Shown: positions 44,447 through 56,764 of the stretch, piece by piece
Layout of the letters: each line of letters starts with the position of its first letter
Position numbering within the stretch: position 1 is the stretch's first letter
From: Quercus robur
Lineage: Eukaryota; Streptophyta; Magnoliopsida; Fagales; Fagaceae
DNA: 64,000 bases
Reading direction: 5' to 3'
Assembly (NCBI RefSeq): GCF_932294415.1
Contig: NC_065539.1
Coordinates: 33,854,001 to 33,918,000 of the forward strand
Notes under the pieces: model-generated
Databases searched by the model: none
What the model saw: the letters and a program-made list of their open reading frames with translations, nothing else
Told to the model about the DNA's origin: nothing
Position numbers and translations under genes: made by a program

Positions 44447-47400
44447 TTACTGGTGGTACTTTTTTAAATGCTCAATATTCCTTGGTCGAGGGAGTCTTTG
44501 TCCGTCCATGGTTTCCAGGTGATAACTTCCTTGTCTTGAGTAGTGAACGACTCGGTAAGGACCTTCCCACGTAGGACCCAGCTTTCCCTGGGTAGGGTCT
44601 TTAGTTGCCATGGTGGTCCTGCGTAGGACGAGGTCACCTATGTCCAGGCGTCTCAGTTTGACCCTTTTGTCATAGTATTCGGCCATCTTTCTTTGGTACT
44701 TCGTCATCTTGCTGGAAGCGTTGACTCTTACTTCGTCCAGACAATCTAGGTTCAGTTGTAGTTCGTCATCATTGATTTCTTTGTTGAAGGTTCCACACCT
44801 GATACTTGTGACCCCTACTTCGACTGGGATTACTGCTTCTGTACCATAGGTAAGCCTGAAGGGGGTTTCTCCCGTTGGGGTTCTGGCGGTGGTTCTGTAG
44901 GCCCACAGGACATTTGGTAGCTCTTCTGGCCAGGCACCTTTCGCATCGTCCAGTCTGGTCTTGATAATCTTGAGCAGTGTCCGGTTCGTCACTTCCGTCT
45001 GCCCGTTTGCCTGAGGATGCCCTGAGGATGAGAATTGATTCTTGATCCCAAGGCTTGAGCAGAATTCCCTGAAGCCTTGACTGTCAAACTGCCTCCCATT
45101 GTCTGATATGATTGTCGAGGGAATCCCAAACCTGCAGATTATGTTCTTCCACACAAAGTTCTGGATCTGAGTCTCAGTGATCGTTGCTAGGGCCTCTGCT
45201 TCGACCCATTTTGTAAAATAGTCAATAGCAACAAGAAAGAATTTTACCTGACCTTTACCTTGGGGCAGAGGACCGACGATATCGATTCCCCATTGTGCAA
45301 ATAGCCATGGGGAAGTTATGGTCGTCATTTTCTCTGCTGGAAGCCGCTGCACATTTCCGTATCGTTGGCATTTGTCGCACCTCCTGACGATCTCAGCCGC
45401 ATCCGCCTGCATGGTTGGCCAAAAATATCTTGCCCTTACCACTTTGTTTGCTAGGGATTTGGAGCCGGCATGGTCGCCACAAATTCCTCCATGTACCTCC
45501 TCTAAGATGTATTTGGCCTCTTCCTCGTCGACGCACTTCAAGTAGGGCATTGAGAAGCCTCTCTTGTACAAGACGTCATTCAGGATCGTGAATCTGGCTG
45601 CCCTCTTCTTGATCTTTTTGGCTTCTTCAGTGTTTTGAGGTAGGTGCCCGTCCTGGAGGAAGGACATTATGGGTGTCATCCAGGTGTCGGTGCTCTGGAT
45701 GGTGAAGGTTGTAACTTCCTCGATACTAGGGTGTTTTTGGACTTCCATCGCCAGGTCCGTGCAAGTCCCTTCTTCTTTTGACGACGCTAGTTTTGACACT
45801 TCGTCAGCCCCCATATTCTGGCTTCTTGGGATTTGTATGAACTCCACTATATCGAATTCCTGGGCTAGCTGTCTTGCCAACTTGAGGTACTTCTGCATCC
45901 TTTCTTCTTTTGCCTCGTATTCTCCCTTGATCTGTCCAATCACTAGCTTCGAATCACTTTGGATCAACAAATTTTTGTTACCAAGAGCTTTCCCAAGTCT
46001 CAATCCCGTCAGTATTCCTTCGTATTCAGCTTCGTTGTTGGTGGCTGGGAACTTTAGTTGGACCCCATACTTCAGCACCTCTCCGTCAGGGGTGGTTATG
46101 ATGACCCCTACTTCCCCCTTCTTTTGAGCTGACGAACCATTAGTCTGTATTATTAGTTTGTTTGCTTTGTCGGTAACCCTGTCTTCGTCAGGGATCGTGA
46201 ATTCTGCGACGAAGTCTGCCAGAGCTTGTGCCTTGATAGCTGTTCTTGGATGGTACTCAATGTCAAACTGGCTAAGCTCAATTGCCCACTGGACCATTCT
46301 CCCTGCTGCTTCCGGCTTGCTCATTGACTTCTTGATTGGTTGATCCGTCATTACTAGAATAAGATTTGATTGGAAGTATTGCCTGAGCTTGCGCGAGGCC
46401 ACTATTAGTGCAAACGCGATCTTTTCTATCCTTGGGTATCTGGACTCAGCCCCTTGGAAAGCTTGGCTGACGTAATAAACCGGGAGTTGCTTTTTGCCTT
46501 TTTCTCTAATCAAGGCTGCACTTACTGCCGAGGCTGACACCGCTAGGTACAGGTATAGGTTTTCTCCTTCTTTGGACGGGCTTAGGAGAGGTGGACTGCT
46601 CAGGTATTGCTTCAGCTCTTGGAACGCCGCTTCGCACTCGTCGGTCCAAGCAAAAGCCTGCTTCAACGTCTTAAAGAAGGGCAGACATTTGTCTGTAGCC
46701 CTAGAGACGAACCTATTTAAAGTTGCTATTCTTCCTGTGAGTTTTTGAACATCCTTGACGGTTTTGGGTGAGGCCATGTCAATAATAGCTCGCACTTTCT
46801 CTGGATTTGCTTCTATTCCTCTTTGGGACACCATGAATCCCAAGAACTTCCCCGAGGCTACCCCAAAAACACACTTGCTTGGATTCAGCTTCATCTGGTG
46901 TTTTTTGAGGGTTGCAAAAGTTTCCTCCAAGTCGTCCAGGTGTGTGAGCTCTTCCTTACTCTTGACGAGCATATCGTCCACGTACACCTCCATGTTCCTG
47001 CCAATCTGTTGGCTGAACATCCTGTTTACCATTCTCTGATACGTAGCTCCAGCATTTTTCAGCCCAAAAGGCATCACCTTGTAACAGTAGAGACCTTGGC
47101 TTGTGATGAAGGCTGTCTTCTCCTGGTCTTTTTCAGCCATCTTTATCTGGTTGTACCCTGAGAAGGCGTCCATAAACGTCAGTAACTTGTGTCCGGCGGT
47201 GGAGTCCACGAGCTGGTCTATCCTTGGTAGAGGAAAGCTGTCCTTTGGGCATGCTTTGTTCAGGTCGGTGAAGTCTACACACATTCTCCACTTTCCGTTT
47301 GCCTTCTTTACCAGGACGACGTTGGCGAGCCATTTTGGATAATATACCTCCCGGATGAATCCAGCTGTCAGGAGTTTGGTTACTTCCTCTGCCACTGCCT

Positions 47401-48310
47401 GATCTCGCTCTGGGGCGAAAGTTCTTCGTCGTTGCTGAACGGGCTTCCTGCTGGGGTCCACATTCAGCCTATGCTGGATGACTTCTGGAGATATGCCTGG
47501 CATGCCCTCGTGACTCCATGCAAAGACATCTAGATTCCCTTTAAGGAACTTTATGAGCCTCGTTCTCATCTCGGGGCTTAGCGTCGTCCCTATCTTGGTC
47601 GTCTTGTCTGCCTTCCCTTCTACCAATTCCACTGTTTCTAAGGTCTCCATCCCGTCTATTTCTTCTTCTTCAATCGTCCACGTGTGGTTCTCCTTTCCTG
47701 CCAGCACTGCCTGATAGCATTCCCTTGCCAGGACTTGATCACCTTTCACTTCACCCACGCCGTTGTCTGTCGGGAATTTCACCTTCAAACAGTAGGTTGA
47801 CGTCGCTGCCTTCCACTTGTTGAGGGTGGGCCTCCCAATGATGACATTGTAGGATGACGGGCAATCTACCACCAGGAAGTCTACTTGTTTGGTCAACTGC
47901 AATGGGTAGGTCCCAGCCGTTACCGTCAGTGTCACTATACCCCTGGGGTAGACCCTGTCTCCACTGAAACTGATGAGTGGAGAATCAAATGGGCGAAGCC
48001 TTTTTGGATCTAATCTCAACTGCTGGAAGGCTGGGAAGTAGATAATGTCCGCTGAGCTCCCGTTGTCAACAAGGATCCTTTTGGTATTGAACCCTTCTAT
48101 GTTCAGTACTATGACCAGGGGATCGTTGTGGGGCTGCTTTACTCCCCTGGCGTCTCCTTCACTGAAGGACATGTCTTGGCCTGTTCGTCGGTGTTTGGAT
48201 GGAGGCATGGTGTGGACGCTGTTCACCTGTCTATGGTATGCTTTTTTGAGTGATTTAAATGATCCTCCTGAGAATGGTCCTTCTGTGATCGTGTTTATCT
48301 CCCCAATCAC
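44447..48310 (-). CDS. pol: Element 2 pol polyprotein, intact frame (protease, RT, RNase H, second RNase H, integrase)
   Basis: This uninterrupted frame of 1287 codons is the pol part of a gag-pol frame that continues upstream. Protease active site: DNGSSAD at residues 82-88. RT: fingers/palm from about 300 with [13 protein letters not shown], and YVDD at 443-446. A degenerate RNase H covers about 585-690. The second, archaeal-like RNase H covers about 715-845; it keeps E760, D786 and D836, but the first catalytic Asp is Asn (TNGSS, N724). Integrase: zinc finger H940, H947, C978, C981, and catalytic D1010, D1070, E1106 (D,D-35-E). The C-terminal region has GDLVLRR and WEGPYRV. The methionine at 48310 is only the first ATG after an upstream stop, not necessarily a real start. 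Confidence 0.92.
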   Translation of the reverse strand: MIGEINTITEGPFSGGSFKSLKKAYHRQVNSVHTMPPSKHRRTGQDMSFSEGDARGVKQPHNDPLVIVLNIEGFNTKRILVDNGSSADIIYFPAFQQLRLDPKRLRPFDSPLISFSGDRVYPRGIVTLTVTAGTYPLQLTKQVDFLVVDCPSSYNVIIGRPTLNKWKAATSTYCLKVKFPTDNGVGEVKGDQVLARECYQAVLAGKENHTWTIEEEEIDGMETLETVELVEGKADKTTKIGTTLSPEMRTRLIKFLKGNLDVFAWSHEGMPGISPEVIQHRLNVDPSRKPVQQRRRTFAPERDQAVAEEVTKLLTAGFIREVYYPKWLANVVLVKKANGKWRMCVDFTDLNKACPKDSFPLPRIDQLVDSTAGHKLLTFMDAFSGYNQIKMAEKDQEKTAFITSQGLYCYKVMPFGLKNAGATYQRMVNRMFSQQIGRNMEVYVDDMLVKSKEELTHLDDLEETFATLKKHQMKLNPSKCVFGVASGKFLGFMVSQRGIEANPEKVRAIIDMASPKTVKDVQKLTGRIATLNRFVSRATDKCLPFFKTLKQAFAWTDECEAAFQELKQYLSSPPLLSPSKEGENLYLYLAVSASAVSAALIREKGKKQLPVYYVSQAFQGAESRYPRIEKIAFALIVASRKLRQYFQSNLILVMTDQPIKKSMSKPEAAGRMVQWAIELSQFDIEYHPRTAIKAQALADFVAEFTIPDEDRVTDKANKLIIQTNGSSAQKKGEVGVIITTPDGEVLKYGVQLKFPATNNEAEYEGILTGLRLGKALGNKNLLIQSDSKLVIGQIKGEYEAKEERMQKYLKLARQLAQEFDIVEFIQIPRSQNMGADEVSKLASSKEEGTCTDLAMEVQKHPSIEEVTTFTIQSTDTWMTPIMSFLQDGHLPQNTEEAKKIKKRAARFTILNDVLYKRGFSMPYLKCVDEEEAKYILEEVHGGICGDHAGSKSLANKVVRARYFWPTMQADAAEIVRRCDKCQRYGNVQRLPAEKMTTITSPWLFAQWGIDIVGPLPQGKGQVKFFLVAIDYFTKWVEAEALATITETQIQNFVWKNIICRFGIPSTIISDNGRQFDSQGFREFCSSLGIKNQFSSSGHPQANGQTEVTNRTLLKIIKTRLDDAKGAWPEELPNVLWAYRTTARTPTGETPFRLTYGTEAVIPVEVGVTSIRCGTFNKEINDDELQLNLDCLDEVRVNASSKMTKYQRKMAEYYDKRVKLRRLDIGDLVLRRTTMATKDPTQGKLGPTWEGPYRVVHYSRQGSYHLETMDGQRLPRPRNIEHLKKYHQ

Positions 48311-49621
48311 CTTGCGTGGAGGCTGGGACGGATGGTCGTCATCGCGAGTGAAGGATTCACGCTGGGTCCTGGTGTCGTCTCTGAACTTGCTATATTCTCA
48401 TTTCTTTACATACTTCTGCAACTTCCCTTTCCGTATTAACTCCTCTATTTGCTCCTTCAGGTCTCTGCAATCTTCTGTATTGTGGCCGTGGTCTCTATGG
48501 AATCGGCAATACTTGCTCTTATCACGTGCATTGGGGGATGAGTGCAATGGCCTGGGCCATTTGAGATAGTGCTCGTCCTTGATCTACGTGAAAATCTTGT
48601 CAACAGGCATGACCAAGGGAGTAAATTTTACCGTCCGAGGATTTTTATCGTCCTTCCTCCTATTCCCGTCATTGTTCCGATGGTCTGGTCTGTTTCGCTT
48701 TTGTCCCCTACGGTCGTCTTCCCTCTTGGCCTTGTCTCCTGGCCTCTCGTTATCTTTTATGGCAGCTAAGGCATCCTCCGCGTTCATGTACTTTTGTGCC
48801 TTCAGGAGCATCTCCGCCATCGTCTTCGGGGGGTTCTTTGCAAGAGAGGCCACGAGGTCTCTGGATCTCAACCCTGCCTTGAAGGTCGTCAGCTGTACCT
48901 TGTCGTCAGCTTCGTCTACTTCCAGAGTTTCCCGGGTGAATCGCTTGACATACGACCTCAGAGTCTCCTTCTCTCCCTGTCTTATGGTGAGTAAGTAATC
49001 TACTGGCCTCCTTAGGCGCTGTCCCCCTATGAAGTGGCGCAAGAAGGCACTACTCAGCTGATCGAAATTGTCTATGGACGAGTTTGGCAACTTAGTAAAC
49101 CATTCTCTTGCAGCTCCTTTGAGGGTTGTCGGGAAGGAACGACACAATATCTCGTTAGGTGGTTGCTGGAGACCCAGAGTCGTCTTAAAGGTATTAAGAT
49201 GATCCTGGGGGTCCTTGAGTCCCTCGAATGGCTCCAATTGAGGCAAGCGAAACTTTGACGGCACGGGGCATTCAAGTACCGCAGCAGTGAATGGCGAATC
49301 CGTAGCCCTTATCATTTTATCTACGCTTCGGTCCGTCTTCTCCTTGATAGCGCTCCTTAGTTCGTCCATCTCTTTCCTCATTTCTCGAAGAAGATCTGAG
49401 TTTTGTTCGTCCGGAGTAGCTGGTCTTCAGGGGGTTCCTCTCCGTTGGCTATCCCCTTCTTCCTCCAAGTTATCTTTGGACCGGTTCTCTTCCTGTTGAG
49501 CTTGTTGAACCTGTTGGAGCCGTAGCTTCATTTCCTGGTTCTGTTTAGTGAGTTCTTCAATGGTAGCTGCAAGGGCCTGGACTTGTTGGGCCAAAGCTGC
49601 TGAGTCTGGGTTGGATTCCAT
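48311..49621 (-). pseudogene. gag: Element 2 gag, interrupted
   Basis: In the same frame as pol, the minus strand encodes a Gln-rich coiled coil (MESNPDSAALAQQVQALAAT), then the retrotransposon gag core ([46 protein letters not shown]). A charged linker and a zinc-knuckle-like [14 protein letters not shown] follow just upstream of pol. In-frame stops lie at about 49427 (TGA), 48584-48586 (TAG) and about 48395 (TGA). All other sequence is well kept. Gag would form the virus-like particle and package the element RNA. Confidence 0.88.
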
Positions 49622-49675
49622 CTGAATGTAGAGGGTTGATGGGAGCTACGTTCTCAGATATGAATCTGAAAATAT

Positions 49676-49698
49676 CGTCCCCACAGATGGCGCCAAAC
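49676..49698 (-). other. Element 2 primer-binding site region
   Basis: The minus strand reads GTTTGGCGCCATCTGTGGGG right after the 5' LTR. TGGCGCC and GTGGGG are shared with element 1, while the bases between differ. The tRNA primer is not identified. Confidence 0.65.
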
Positions 49699-50156
49699 TG
49701 ATGAGGTGCAACTTCGTCAGTCTCAGTAGGCAGATGGAACTCCTCGTCGATGCCTAGTCCTTTTATGAAAGGTGGTCACCGGTGTGGTGCCTGCCACAAT
49801 GGCTCCGATGCCAAAGTTAGAACAATCAAGCTGTTTACAGAACTAAAAAGCAAGAAGTGTATCTTCAGAATCTTAATTTGTACCTTATGCTGCAAATGTT
49901 GGAGCTTTATACCTGTGAGCCTGACTGCTAGCCGTTGGAGTGTAAATGTTCTTCTTTCATAACGCCTCAAGCCCAATTATGGGGCTTTTATTAGCTTCCA
50001 ACGGTCTGCTTTGCTGGTTTCATAACTGCCCAGGTTACTTGCTGGCACCATTGAATGACCTTCCTTTCCTCGTCGTTGATGGTTTGTTGGTCGTCATGGG
50101 ATATCCTCGTCATAACGCTACCTCGTCACTATTACATGTTCTCGTCAATCCCATCA
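49699..50156 (-). repeat. Element 2 LTR, right copy (5' LTR in element sense)
   Basis: 458 bp, same length as the left LTR with five transitions between them. Followed by TSD ATTCT and then by the continuation of the interrupted tandem duplication (aaatttattagttctg). Confidence 0.93.
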
Positions 50157-50161
50157 ATTCT

Positions 50162-50640
50162 AAATTTATTAGTTCTGTGTTTTTACTGATTAGAGTTAAA
50201 ATTTGGTAAAGAAAATCTTAAAAAAAAAAAAAACTTAAAATAGTTAAATTTTGATAGGGAGAGAGTTCTTCAAAACCTCAAGGTAAATATAATTACAAAA
50301 AAAACAAAAAAAAGAAGTTACTTAAAACATTCTTAAAAAAAAAAAAAAAAGTTATTTAAACATTACTTTATTAAGTTTTTGATAAATAAGTCAAGTACAA
50401 CCAGATATCAGGAAAACCAAGCTGATTACAAACTCTGATGAAATATGCCTATCATAACGACGGAAAATGCTTACGTTAAATAGGCCAAAGCCAGTACAAA
50501 CTGTACGTACATGATGCTGGAAACTAACACAAGAGACAACATAAAGGTTATTACAGAACCACAAGCAGACCCCCCAGCCCCAAAAAAAGAAAAAGAAAAA
50601 GAAACCCAAATTAAAACAGCAATTTAAAGAAACAATGAAG
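50162..50640. other. Continuation of the interrupted duplication, then 3' flank of the AWPM-19-like gene
   Basis: 50162-50275 is the rest of the duplicated unit seen at 40195-40310. Poly-A runs lie at 50219-50233 and 50335-50350. The remainder probably includes the 3' untranslated region of the minus-strand gene at 50658-51542. Confidence 0.6.
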
Positions 50641-50657
50641 TGTTACATTTTGATTTA

Positions 50658-51542
50658 TTAAACCACCCTGGACCCAGCAACAGGAGCACCACCCTTATGA
50701 ACGGGATCAACACCAGTTGTTGCCCCCGTTGCATAATCTGTGTCTCGGTAACCAGGGCCATACTTGCTACTGAAGATCCCAGCATGAAGCAACAAAACGT
50801 ACACCAGTTCGGTGAATGCTAGAATGATTATGAATGCCTCTATCATCTTCAGTCTCCACCCTCTGTACCCTCCTATGTGTATCTCTTTGCAAGCCAAGCT
50901 GCAAAATGTTAAAGCAATATGACAGAGTGTACGTAGCACAATTGAAGAATCAAAATGTCTGAAGACACAAAACACACTTGCCACAACTAGTACATATGTT
51001 AAGTGATTATTGGATTATCTAATCACAAATTAGCCAAGTGTGTCATATATATAATGTGTGTGCCTAGAAGAACTGTTGAAGAATACAAGCTAGTATATAT
51101 GTAGAATTTAAATTAAATTACCCAGCTGCTAGTGCAGTCAGGGCCCATGCCACTACTGATGATGATGCTGCTGCAGCTAGACTGTCATTCCTCCAAGCTC
51201 TGATATGGCTTCCACCCAGGAACTTAGATACCACGCCAAGAACAGCAGCCATCATAGCGAAAGTCAAGAAGAACATTGTTGCACCATTACCTCCAAAACC
51301 TGTACATTTTTTTTTCCCAAGAAAAATATTTATTATTAGCACAAATTAAAAGAAGTTAGAGTAGGAGCCTCCAAAATTGTGTGTAGGAGAGAGAGAAAGA
51401 GCATGAACTTACTAGGATGGTTGGTTTGGCCGTTGATGTACCTGTTAAGACACCAACTAGCAAAACCCAACACAATAAGGTACATGATCAAGTTTAAAAA
51501 CAACAAAGGAGCTGCTATGTTCCTTCCCACCGTTTGAGCCAT
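50658..51542 (-). CDS. PM19L: AWPM-19/PM19-like plasma-membrane protein, three exons
   Basis: Exons on the minus strand are 51542-51413, 51299-51122 and 50898-50658, totalling 549 nt and 182 residues. Donors GTAAGT and GTAATT and acceptors TACAG and TGCAG give a perfectly continuous frame. The protein matches the AWPM-19 family throughout: GRNIAAPLLFLNLIMYLIVL, WCLNRYINGQTNHP, GGNGAT, HIRAWRNDSLAAA, LACKEIHIGG and SSKYGPGYRDTDY. Four hydrophobic segments lie at about 10-32, 50-71, 82-103 and 119-142. Family members are plasma-membrane proteins induced by abscisic acid and cold, abundant in embryos, and linked to dormancy and stress tolerance. Length is normal and no lesion is visible. Confidence 0.93.
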
Positions 51543-51672
51543 ATCTTTCTTAGCTTAATTTCTCTTTCAAAAACAAACCCAGAATAGACCAAACAAACCG
51601 CTTCTAGCTTAAAAGAAATAACACACTCGCAAATTCCTATACATTTTCCTGCTTCCAAGTGAATGTATAGAC

Positions 51673-51684
51673 TATATATATATA
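51673..51684 (-). promoter_or_regulatory. TATA box of the AWPM-19-like gene
   Basis: CTATATATATATA on the minus strand lies about 130 bp before the ATG at 51542 and is the only good TATA candidate in the proximal promoter. Confidence 0.5.
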
Positions 51685-51709
51685 GAAGAGCAAAGGTTAT
51701 TAGTACGGA

Positions 51710-51716
51710 TACGTGT
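51710..51716. promoter_or_regulatory. ABRE-core motif upstream of the AWPM-19-like gene
   Basis: TACGTGT contains the ACGTGT form of the abscisic-acid response element core. It lies about 30 bp upstream of the TATA box. Known AWPM-19 genes are ABA-induced, so a functional ABRE here would be expected; a single core motif is weak evidence on its own. Confidence 0.4.
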
Positions 51717-51719
51717 AAG

Positions 51720-54430
51720 CCAATCAGGTTTTGCATGTGTACTTTTGGTTACAGGTGTTGGGACACTTGTCAAGTTTGATCTTATCCATGGCATGATGGC
51801 AATAGATCTTTTGCAAACTCTTCTTTGCCGAAAGTTTAATCCAGCTAGCGGTGCATTATCCAGAGATATCTATAGCATTCTTCTGAGTTACACGGTTTAC
51901 ACTGTCTTCACCCCTGTGGGCCCACTGAATCAGCGGTGCTCAATTTTTTTGATGTATCTCCTTGTGATGAGAATTTCATTAGCTGCACATGAGTTCTGTT
52001 CAGCCTAAAAATAGGAAAATAAAATTTTGGTTCTCCAAGAATCTAAATACAATTTCTTTTATGATTTATGAAGGTAGTGAATTATAATGTCAATAATATC
52101 ACTTTTGTCACGTATCGATCAAGCATGATATTTCGAATAAGATATTGTTAAAAGTGAAGATAGATTTGAAGAAGTGCCTAACTGCTAGTGTTTCAAATAT
52201 AATATCATTTCTCATTAAAGAAATGGTGTCGGTTTGATCAGGACAAGTAGCTTTGTTATTGGCCAAAGATGGTGTGTTTCAACACGGTCTAACCTTATCT
52301 TTGACTTGTAAAATATCAAAGTTCAGTTGCAGAAAAGTCCAACTGTTGGTGATGTTAATTAAGGTCGGTCTGGAGGTTAGAGTTTGTAACTGATGACGTG
52401 TCACTCACTTGTGTAACCGTCCCAATTTTTACGGATGTACGGTTAGGCAGTTAGAGTAATCTATCTTTGAGATTGTGTATATATATATTCACGTAAAGAT
52501 GTATCAGTATGAAAATAGTCGCTATTCATTTCATTCATTCACGTATATATATACTCACTTGTATTCTCTCACAGCTCTCTCCACTTCCTCTCTCTCTCTC
52601 TCTCTCAATCTTTTTTTTTGTTCTTCCGCCATTGTTGGGAAAACTCTGTTTTCTCAAGTAAACTTTCAAAAAGCTTTACAAGTATAGACTTAATTTTTGG
52701 TTCTCTTCATTTAAATTTTTTTTTTTAATATGGAAAATAGTTATAAACTGATAATGAATGCCAGATATTGTGAAAAACTTTATGCATATAGATTTATTTT
52801 TAGGTTCTCTTCTCTTCATTTAAGAAAAAAAAAATCTAAATCATGAGAAAAAGTGATAATGCATGGTTTTGATCATATATATAGCTCTTTAGATTTGATA
52901 TAGAAATTCTGAGTTTTAAACTGGTTTTTCTGTAGCCAATAATAGCTCCTACTTGGAAGATTTTATTTAGCGCTCTCTTTCTAGAATGGTCCATGCAGTT
53001 CAATGGGCTATAATGGTGAGAGCTGTAAATCTAGGTAAAGTCCTCTAATATATCTTAGGGTAAATTTTATTAATATACTCTAAAGTTTAGGATAATATTA
53101 ACCAAATTTAAGATTTTTTAAAACTGGCCAATTTAGTCCTTAAAACTAGGTCTTACATTTGAGAAAATAACAAAATAATTTACTTAACCGTATTTATGGA
53201 CTAAGTTGGTTTTATGGACTAAATTAATCAATTTTGAAAATTTTTGAATCTAATTGGCATTAGATCAAATCTCAGGTATATTAATGAAATTTACTCTTAT
53301 ATCTATCATCCGGGGAAAGAAACATTGAGTAGCCAAATATTGTTTATCTTCTTTTAAAGGAGCTTTCAGAATATAAAAAAAAGAGTTAGTTCTTCTATCA
53401 CTAGTCCAAAAAGGATACCAAAGGTCCAAGGTAACTATCAACCGGAAATGTAATCTCTTCTTTCGCAAGAGGTAGATTAGTTTTGGTCCAATGTTTGTTA
53501 TTGTTTCTTACTTTAGCCACGATTCATTAGCAAAATTATTATTATTTTTTTAGGCATCCCTCTCTTCGTGATCAAAATTAACTAGATGATTGGCTATTTA
53601 ATTAAGCTGGTCAAAGCATTAGAAAGGCCTTAGTTCAAGCTCTTTGCCCAAGCCCAACCCAATACTACGTACGGTTCAGGCTAGTTGGGGATATCTACAA
53701 TCTACAATAATTTGACATGAACAGGGAGAACGAGGGTAAGTTGTGTTTTATCTCATTGCCATGAGTTATGCCGACCAACAAAAAATTTAAAGAGTTCCAC
53801 AGTTAGCATTTATAAAATAAATAAATAAAAACTGTGGCATAAAAATATGAATTACGTAATCAATATTATCTGAAAGGGCATGATTCTCAATGGTTACTCT
53901 ATATGAACCTATAAAAGATCAACCAATTACCCCAAGGGCTTCAAGAAACCCTAGTTCAAGTGCAAGACATAGTTCTCTCACTTGTGAATTTGTATAGCCT
54001 TGCTTGTATATATCCTATCTTCCAACTGTAATCTTTTTGTGTGTGTATATATATTCCCCCCTATAAAATGGACTTAATTAGAACCCATTAACCCGTTCAA
54101 ATCCAAAAAAAAAAAGAAGGGTATTGAGTAATAGCAATACATTTTAGTATGATAAGTTTAAGATTTGTACCCAATTTTGACCCAACACGGGTTGGTCAAA
54201 TCCATACCCCACTCGACAACAGTACTACATGTTCATCAAGTCTTTATTATAAAATTTCAAACTTAATTTTCAATTAACTCATTTTCATGAAGGGCTAAAA
54301 ATGAAGGGTCAAAATGAAAAAAATTCTGAAGCATGCATAAAAGGTTAAACAAAAAAACTAAATCAAACATGAATAGCCAAAATGAAAATTTTGAAGCTTA
54401 AAAAGCCAAAATAAAAACATCCCATAACAT
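51720..54430. other. Intergenic DNA between the AWPM-19-like gene and the Harbinger-like element
   Basis: No gene supported. 51750-52010 has a few longer plus-strand frames without recognisable motifs. 52380-52640 (gacgtgtcactcacttgtgt, TATA runs, a TC microsatellite at 52587-52607) is reminiscent of an LTR 3' half, but no borders or partner were found. A TA/GT stretch lies at 54035-54055. Confidence 0.45.
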
Positions 54431-54433
54431 TAA

Positions 54434-55538
54434 GGGTCCGTTTGGTTGGAGGAGTGGAAAAGTGGAAGGATGGAAAAGTGGGAGGATGGAAAATATTTAG
54501 TTTTCCCTCTTGTGTGTTTGGTTGGAGGGGTGAAAAAATGGGAGAGTGGAAAACTCTTTTGTTTGGTTGGAGAGAAAAAGAGAAAGATAAAAAATATAAT
54601 TTATATAAATTGACTATTATACCCTTATTACATAATAGGTAAGAAATAAATTTATTTGTACTTATTAAATAATATAAAATTTACCACATTATATATATAA
54701 ATATATATATTTATGTTATTATTTTTATTATTATAATGTAAAACTTACTTTTTCTATTTTACATCATAATTTTTACAAAACACCCACATTAATTTGTCTA
54801 TTATACACACTTTCTTTATTAAAATAATATTTCTTTTCTCTTATTTTATTTCCCACCTACCCCGCCACCTAACCCCTCCTCCTTTTTTCTGATTCATAAC
54901 ACTCTCTTATCTCTGTCAATTCTCGGCCTCTCTTTCTTCTCCTTCTTTCTTTGTTTATTTTTTTGTTCTTGAGAATCTTTTTCTTTCCTCTTCTTCTTTT
55001 ACAATTTGAGTTCTATGCTTTTATTATAGATGATGATTTTGGGTTGGGTTTGATTAAGGGCAGTGATTTTGGGCGGAGATAGAAAAAATTTTGGGTGGAG
55101 AAAATGGTGATTTTGGCATTTTCTTCAGCATCTTCTTCTTTCTTTCTTCTTCTTTTTCAATTTCGGATTGATTATTTATATGAATTTGTATATGGGTTTG
55201 ATGAATTTTTATATGGGTTTGATGAATATGGGTGTGCTGTTGATTTTCTGGGTTTGATATGGGTGTGCTGTTGATGAATATGGGTGTGCTGTTGATGAAT
55301 TTGTAGACGTTGGGAGAGGGCAGTCCAGTAATTGCACAGTGAGAACGTTTTCTCTCCACAGTTTTCCTCCCGATTTGGGAGGAAAATAATTGTGGGTCCG
55401 GGTGAAAAATAATCCATCCCATTTTCCATCCGTCCCAGTTTTCCTTTGCTTCCCAAACAGTGGAAAACACTGTTTTCCATCCCATTTTCCATCCAAAGTT
55501 TTCCATCCTTCCTATAATCCTCCCAACCAAACACAGCC
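54434..55538. mobile_element. 1.1-kb Harbinger-like non-autonomous element
   Basis: Ends are GGGTCCGTTTGGTTGGAGGA on the left and GGCTGTGTTTGGTTGGGAGGA as the reverse complement of the right. The flanking TAA at 54431-54433 and 55539-55541 is the expected 3-bp target duplication. Similarity between the arms (tggaaaa, ggatgg motifs) extends about 100 bp inward. Small minus-strand frames of 95-158 codons inside are low-complexity and shared between overlapping frames, so none is a credible gene. A 27-bp phrase (atgggtgtgctgttgatgaa) is repeated at about 55228-55300. Confidence 0.75.
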
Positions 55539-55541
55539 TAA

Positions 55542-55967
55542 AGGCTAAAAGTATACTTTAGGTTATATTTTACTCTTAAAGCTATCTATATTGTATATAT
55601 GATTTTGAATTTGTTTTTCTATTAACTTTTTAACTTATTTTCTTATGTACATATTTTTAAAAGTCTTAATTTTTTTTAAATAAACTATAATTTATCCAAC
55701 TTTTAGCAAATTAGTTTTTAGCAAAAGCTAATCCAAAAGCACACATAATTTATAGGTGATTTAACTTTATTTCATATATAAGCTCTTTTTGTTCTTCTTT
55801 TGTAAAACTATTAGACTTTTAGACTGATAAAATTAATTATTGGACTATAAACTTAAGGATTTATGTATTATTCAACTTTTATCATTATTTTTTTTTGTAC
55901 TTTTTAGTTTTATTGACACACGCACACAGGTTAGAAAGTACGTTAAAATTTTTTAATATATACATAT

Positions 55968-56043
<76 letters not shown>

Positions 56044-56567
56044 CTGAGTCATTTTCAGGTTGACTTGTCAAAAACTACGTATAGGAATAAAAACTTGTTT
56101 TAATCCAAAAATTTATGATTTGAACTTGGTAGAGTCAAACTCAAATGGAATCAACATTTGACATGCATTTGCCAAGGTTTTTATTTTTATTTTTTGTTTT
56201 CCCCTCTTAAATCTAATCTTTTCACTTTAAGTGTAATTAATGCTATGTTTGTTTCAAAGGAAAACTTTGTATAAAAGTAGTTTTTCGTGTTTTCCAGTGT
56301 TTGGTAGGATCAGAAAATGAGTTAAAGGAAAACCATCTTTAATTAAACATAAAAAAGTATGACTTATTTTTAGAAATTTTTTTCCCACTAAATTTTTTTG
56401 AAAAGCAACTATATCTCTTAGTATGCTAAGTAAAGGAAGTAAGAAGATTATTTTTCAACTCATTTAAGGTTACTGCTAAACATAAGAAAATAAGATAGTT
56501 TTATTGAAAATACTATTTAGAAAATGACTCATTTTATAAAAAACATTATTGTCAAAACAAACAGAAG
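55542..56567. other. Intergenic DNA with a long GA microsatellite
   Basis: A pure AG dinucleotide tract runs from about 55971 to 56041 (about 35 units). No gene seen on either side. Confidence 0.7.
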
Positions 56568-56764
56568 GTATGTTTGGTAGACTATAATAGGTATTACTAT
56601 AAGTTATTCCAATGGTTTAGTTATTCAGTAGTTTGGTTATATTTTGATTACAGGGGATAGTTATTCCTTATGAATATGGTTTTTTTTTTTTTTTTGATAC
56701 CAAAAGCAGGGAGAACAAAACAACATTAAGAGTTTGTACAAAAAACTGGATTTGACCAGCACTA

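Larger units (their letters stand above)
40376..50156 (-). mobile_element. Element 2: complete Tat-lineage Ty3/gypsy LTR retrotransposon, younger
   Basis: The element is 9.78 kb, with LTRs at 40376-40833 and 49699-50156, both 458 bp. The perfect TSD is ATTCT (40371-40375 and 50157-50161). By eye the LTRs differ at 5 positions, all transitions (1.1%), so it is younger than element 1. Order on the minus strand is 5' LTR, TGGCGCC primer site, gag, protease, RT, two RNase H domains, integrase, tandem array, antisense gene, G-rich tract and 3' LTR. The pol frame is intact for 1287 codons, but gag has in-frame stops and the antisense gene a frameshift. It probably cannot move on its own. Confidence 0.95.

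Noticed and set aside
52380-52690. Possible LTR 3' half (TATA, C/T-rich leader)
   Set aside because: No TG...CA borders, target duplication, or adjoining retrotransposon sequence could be found.
54442-55530. Overlapping frames of 66-158 codons
   Set aside because: Inside a TAA-flanked Harbinger-like element; low-complexity, with several overlapping frames covering the same repeats.
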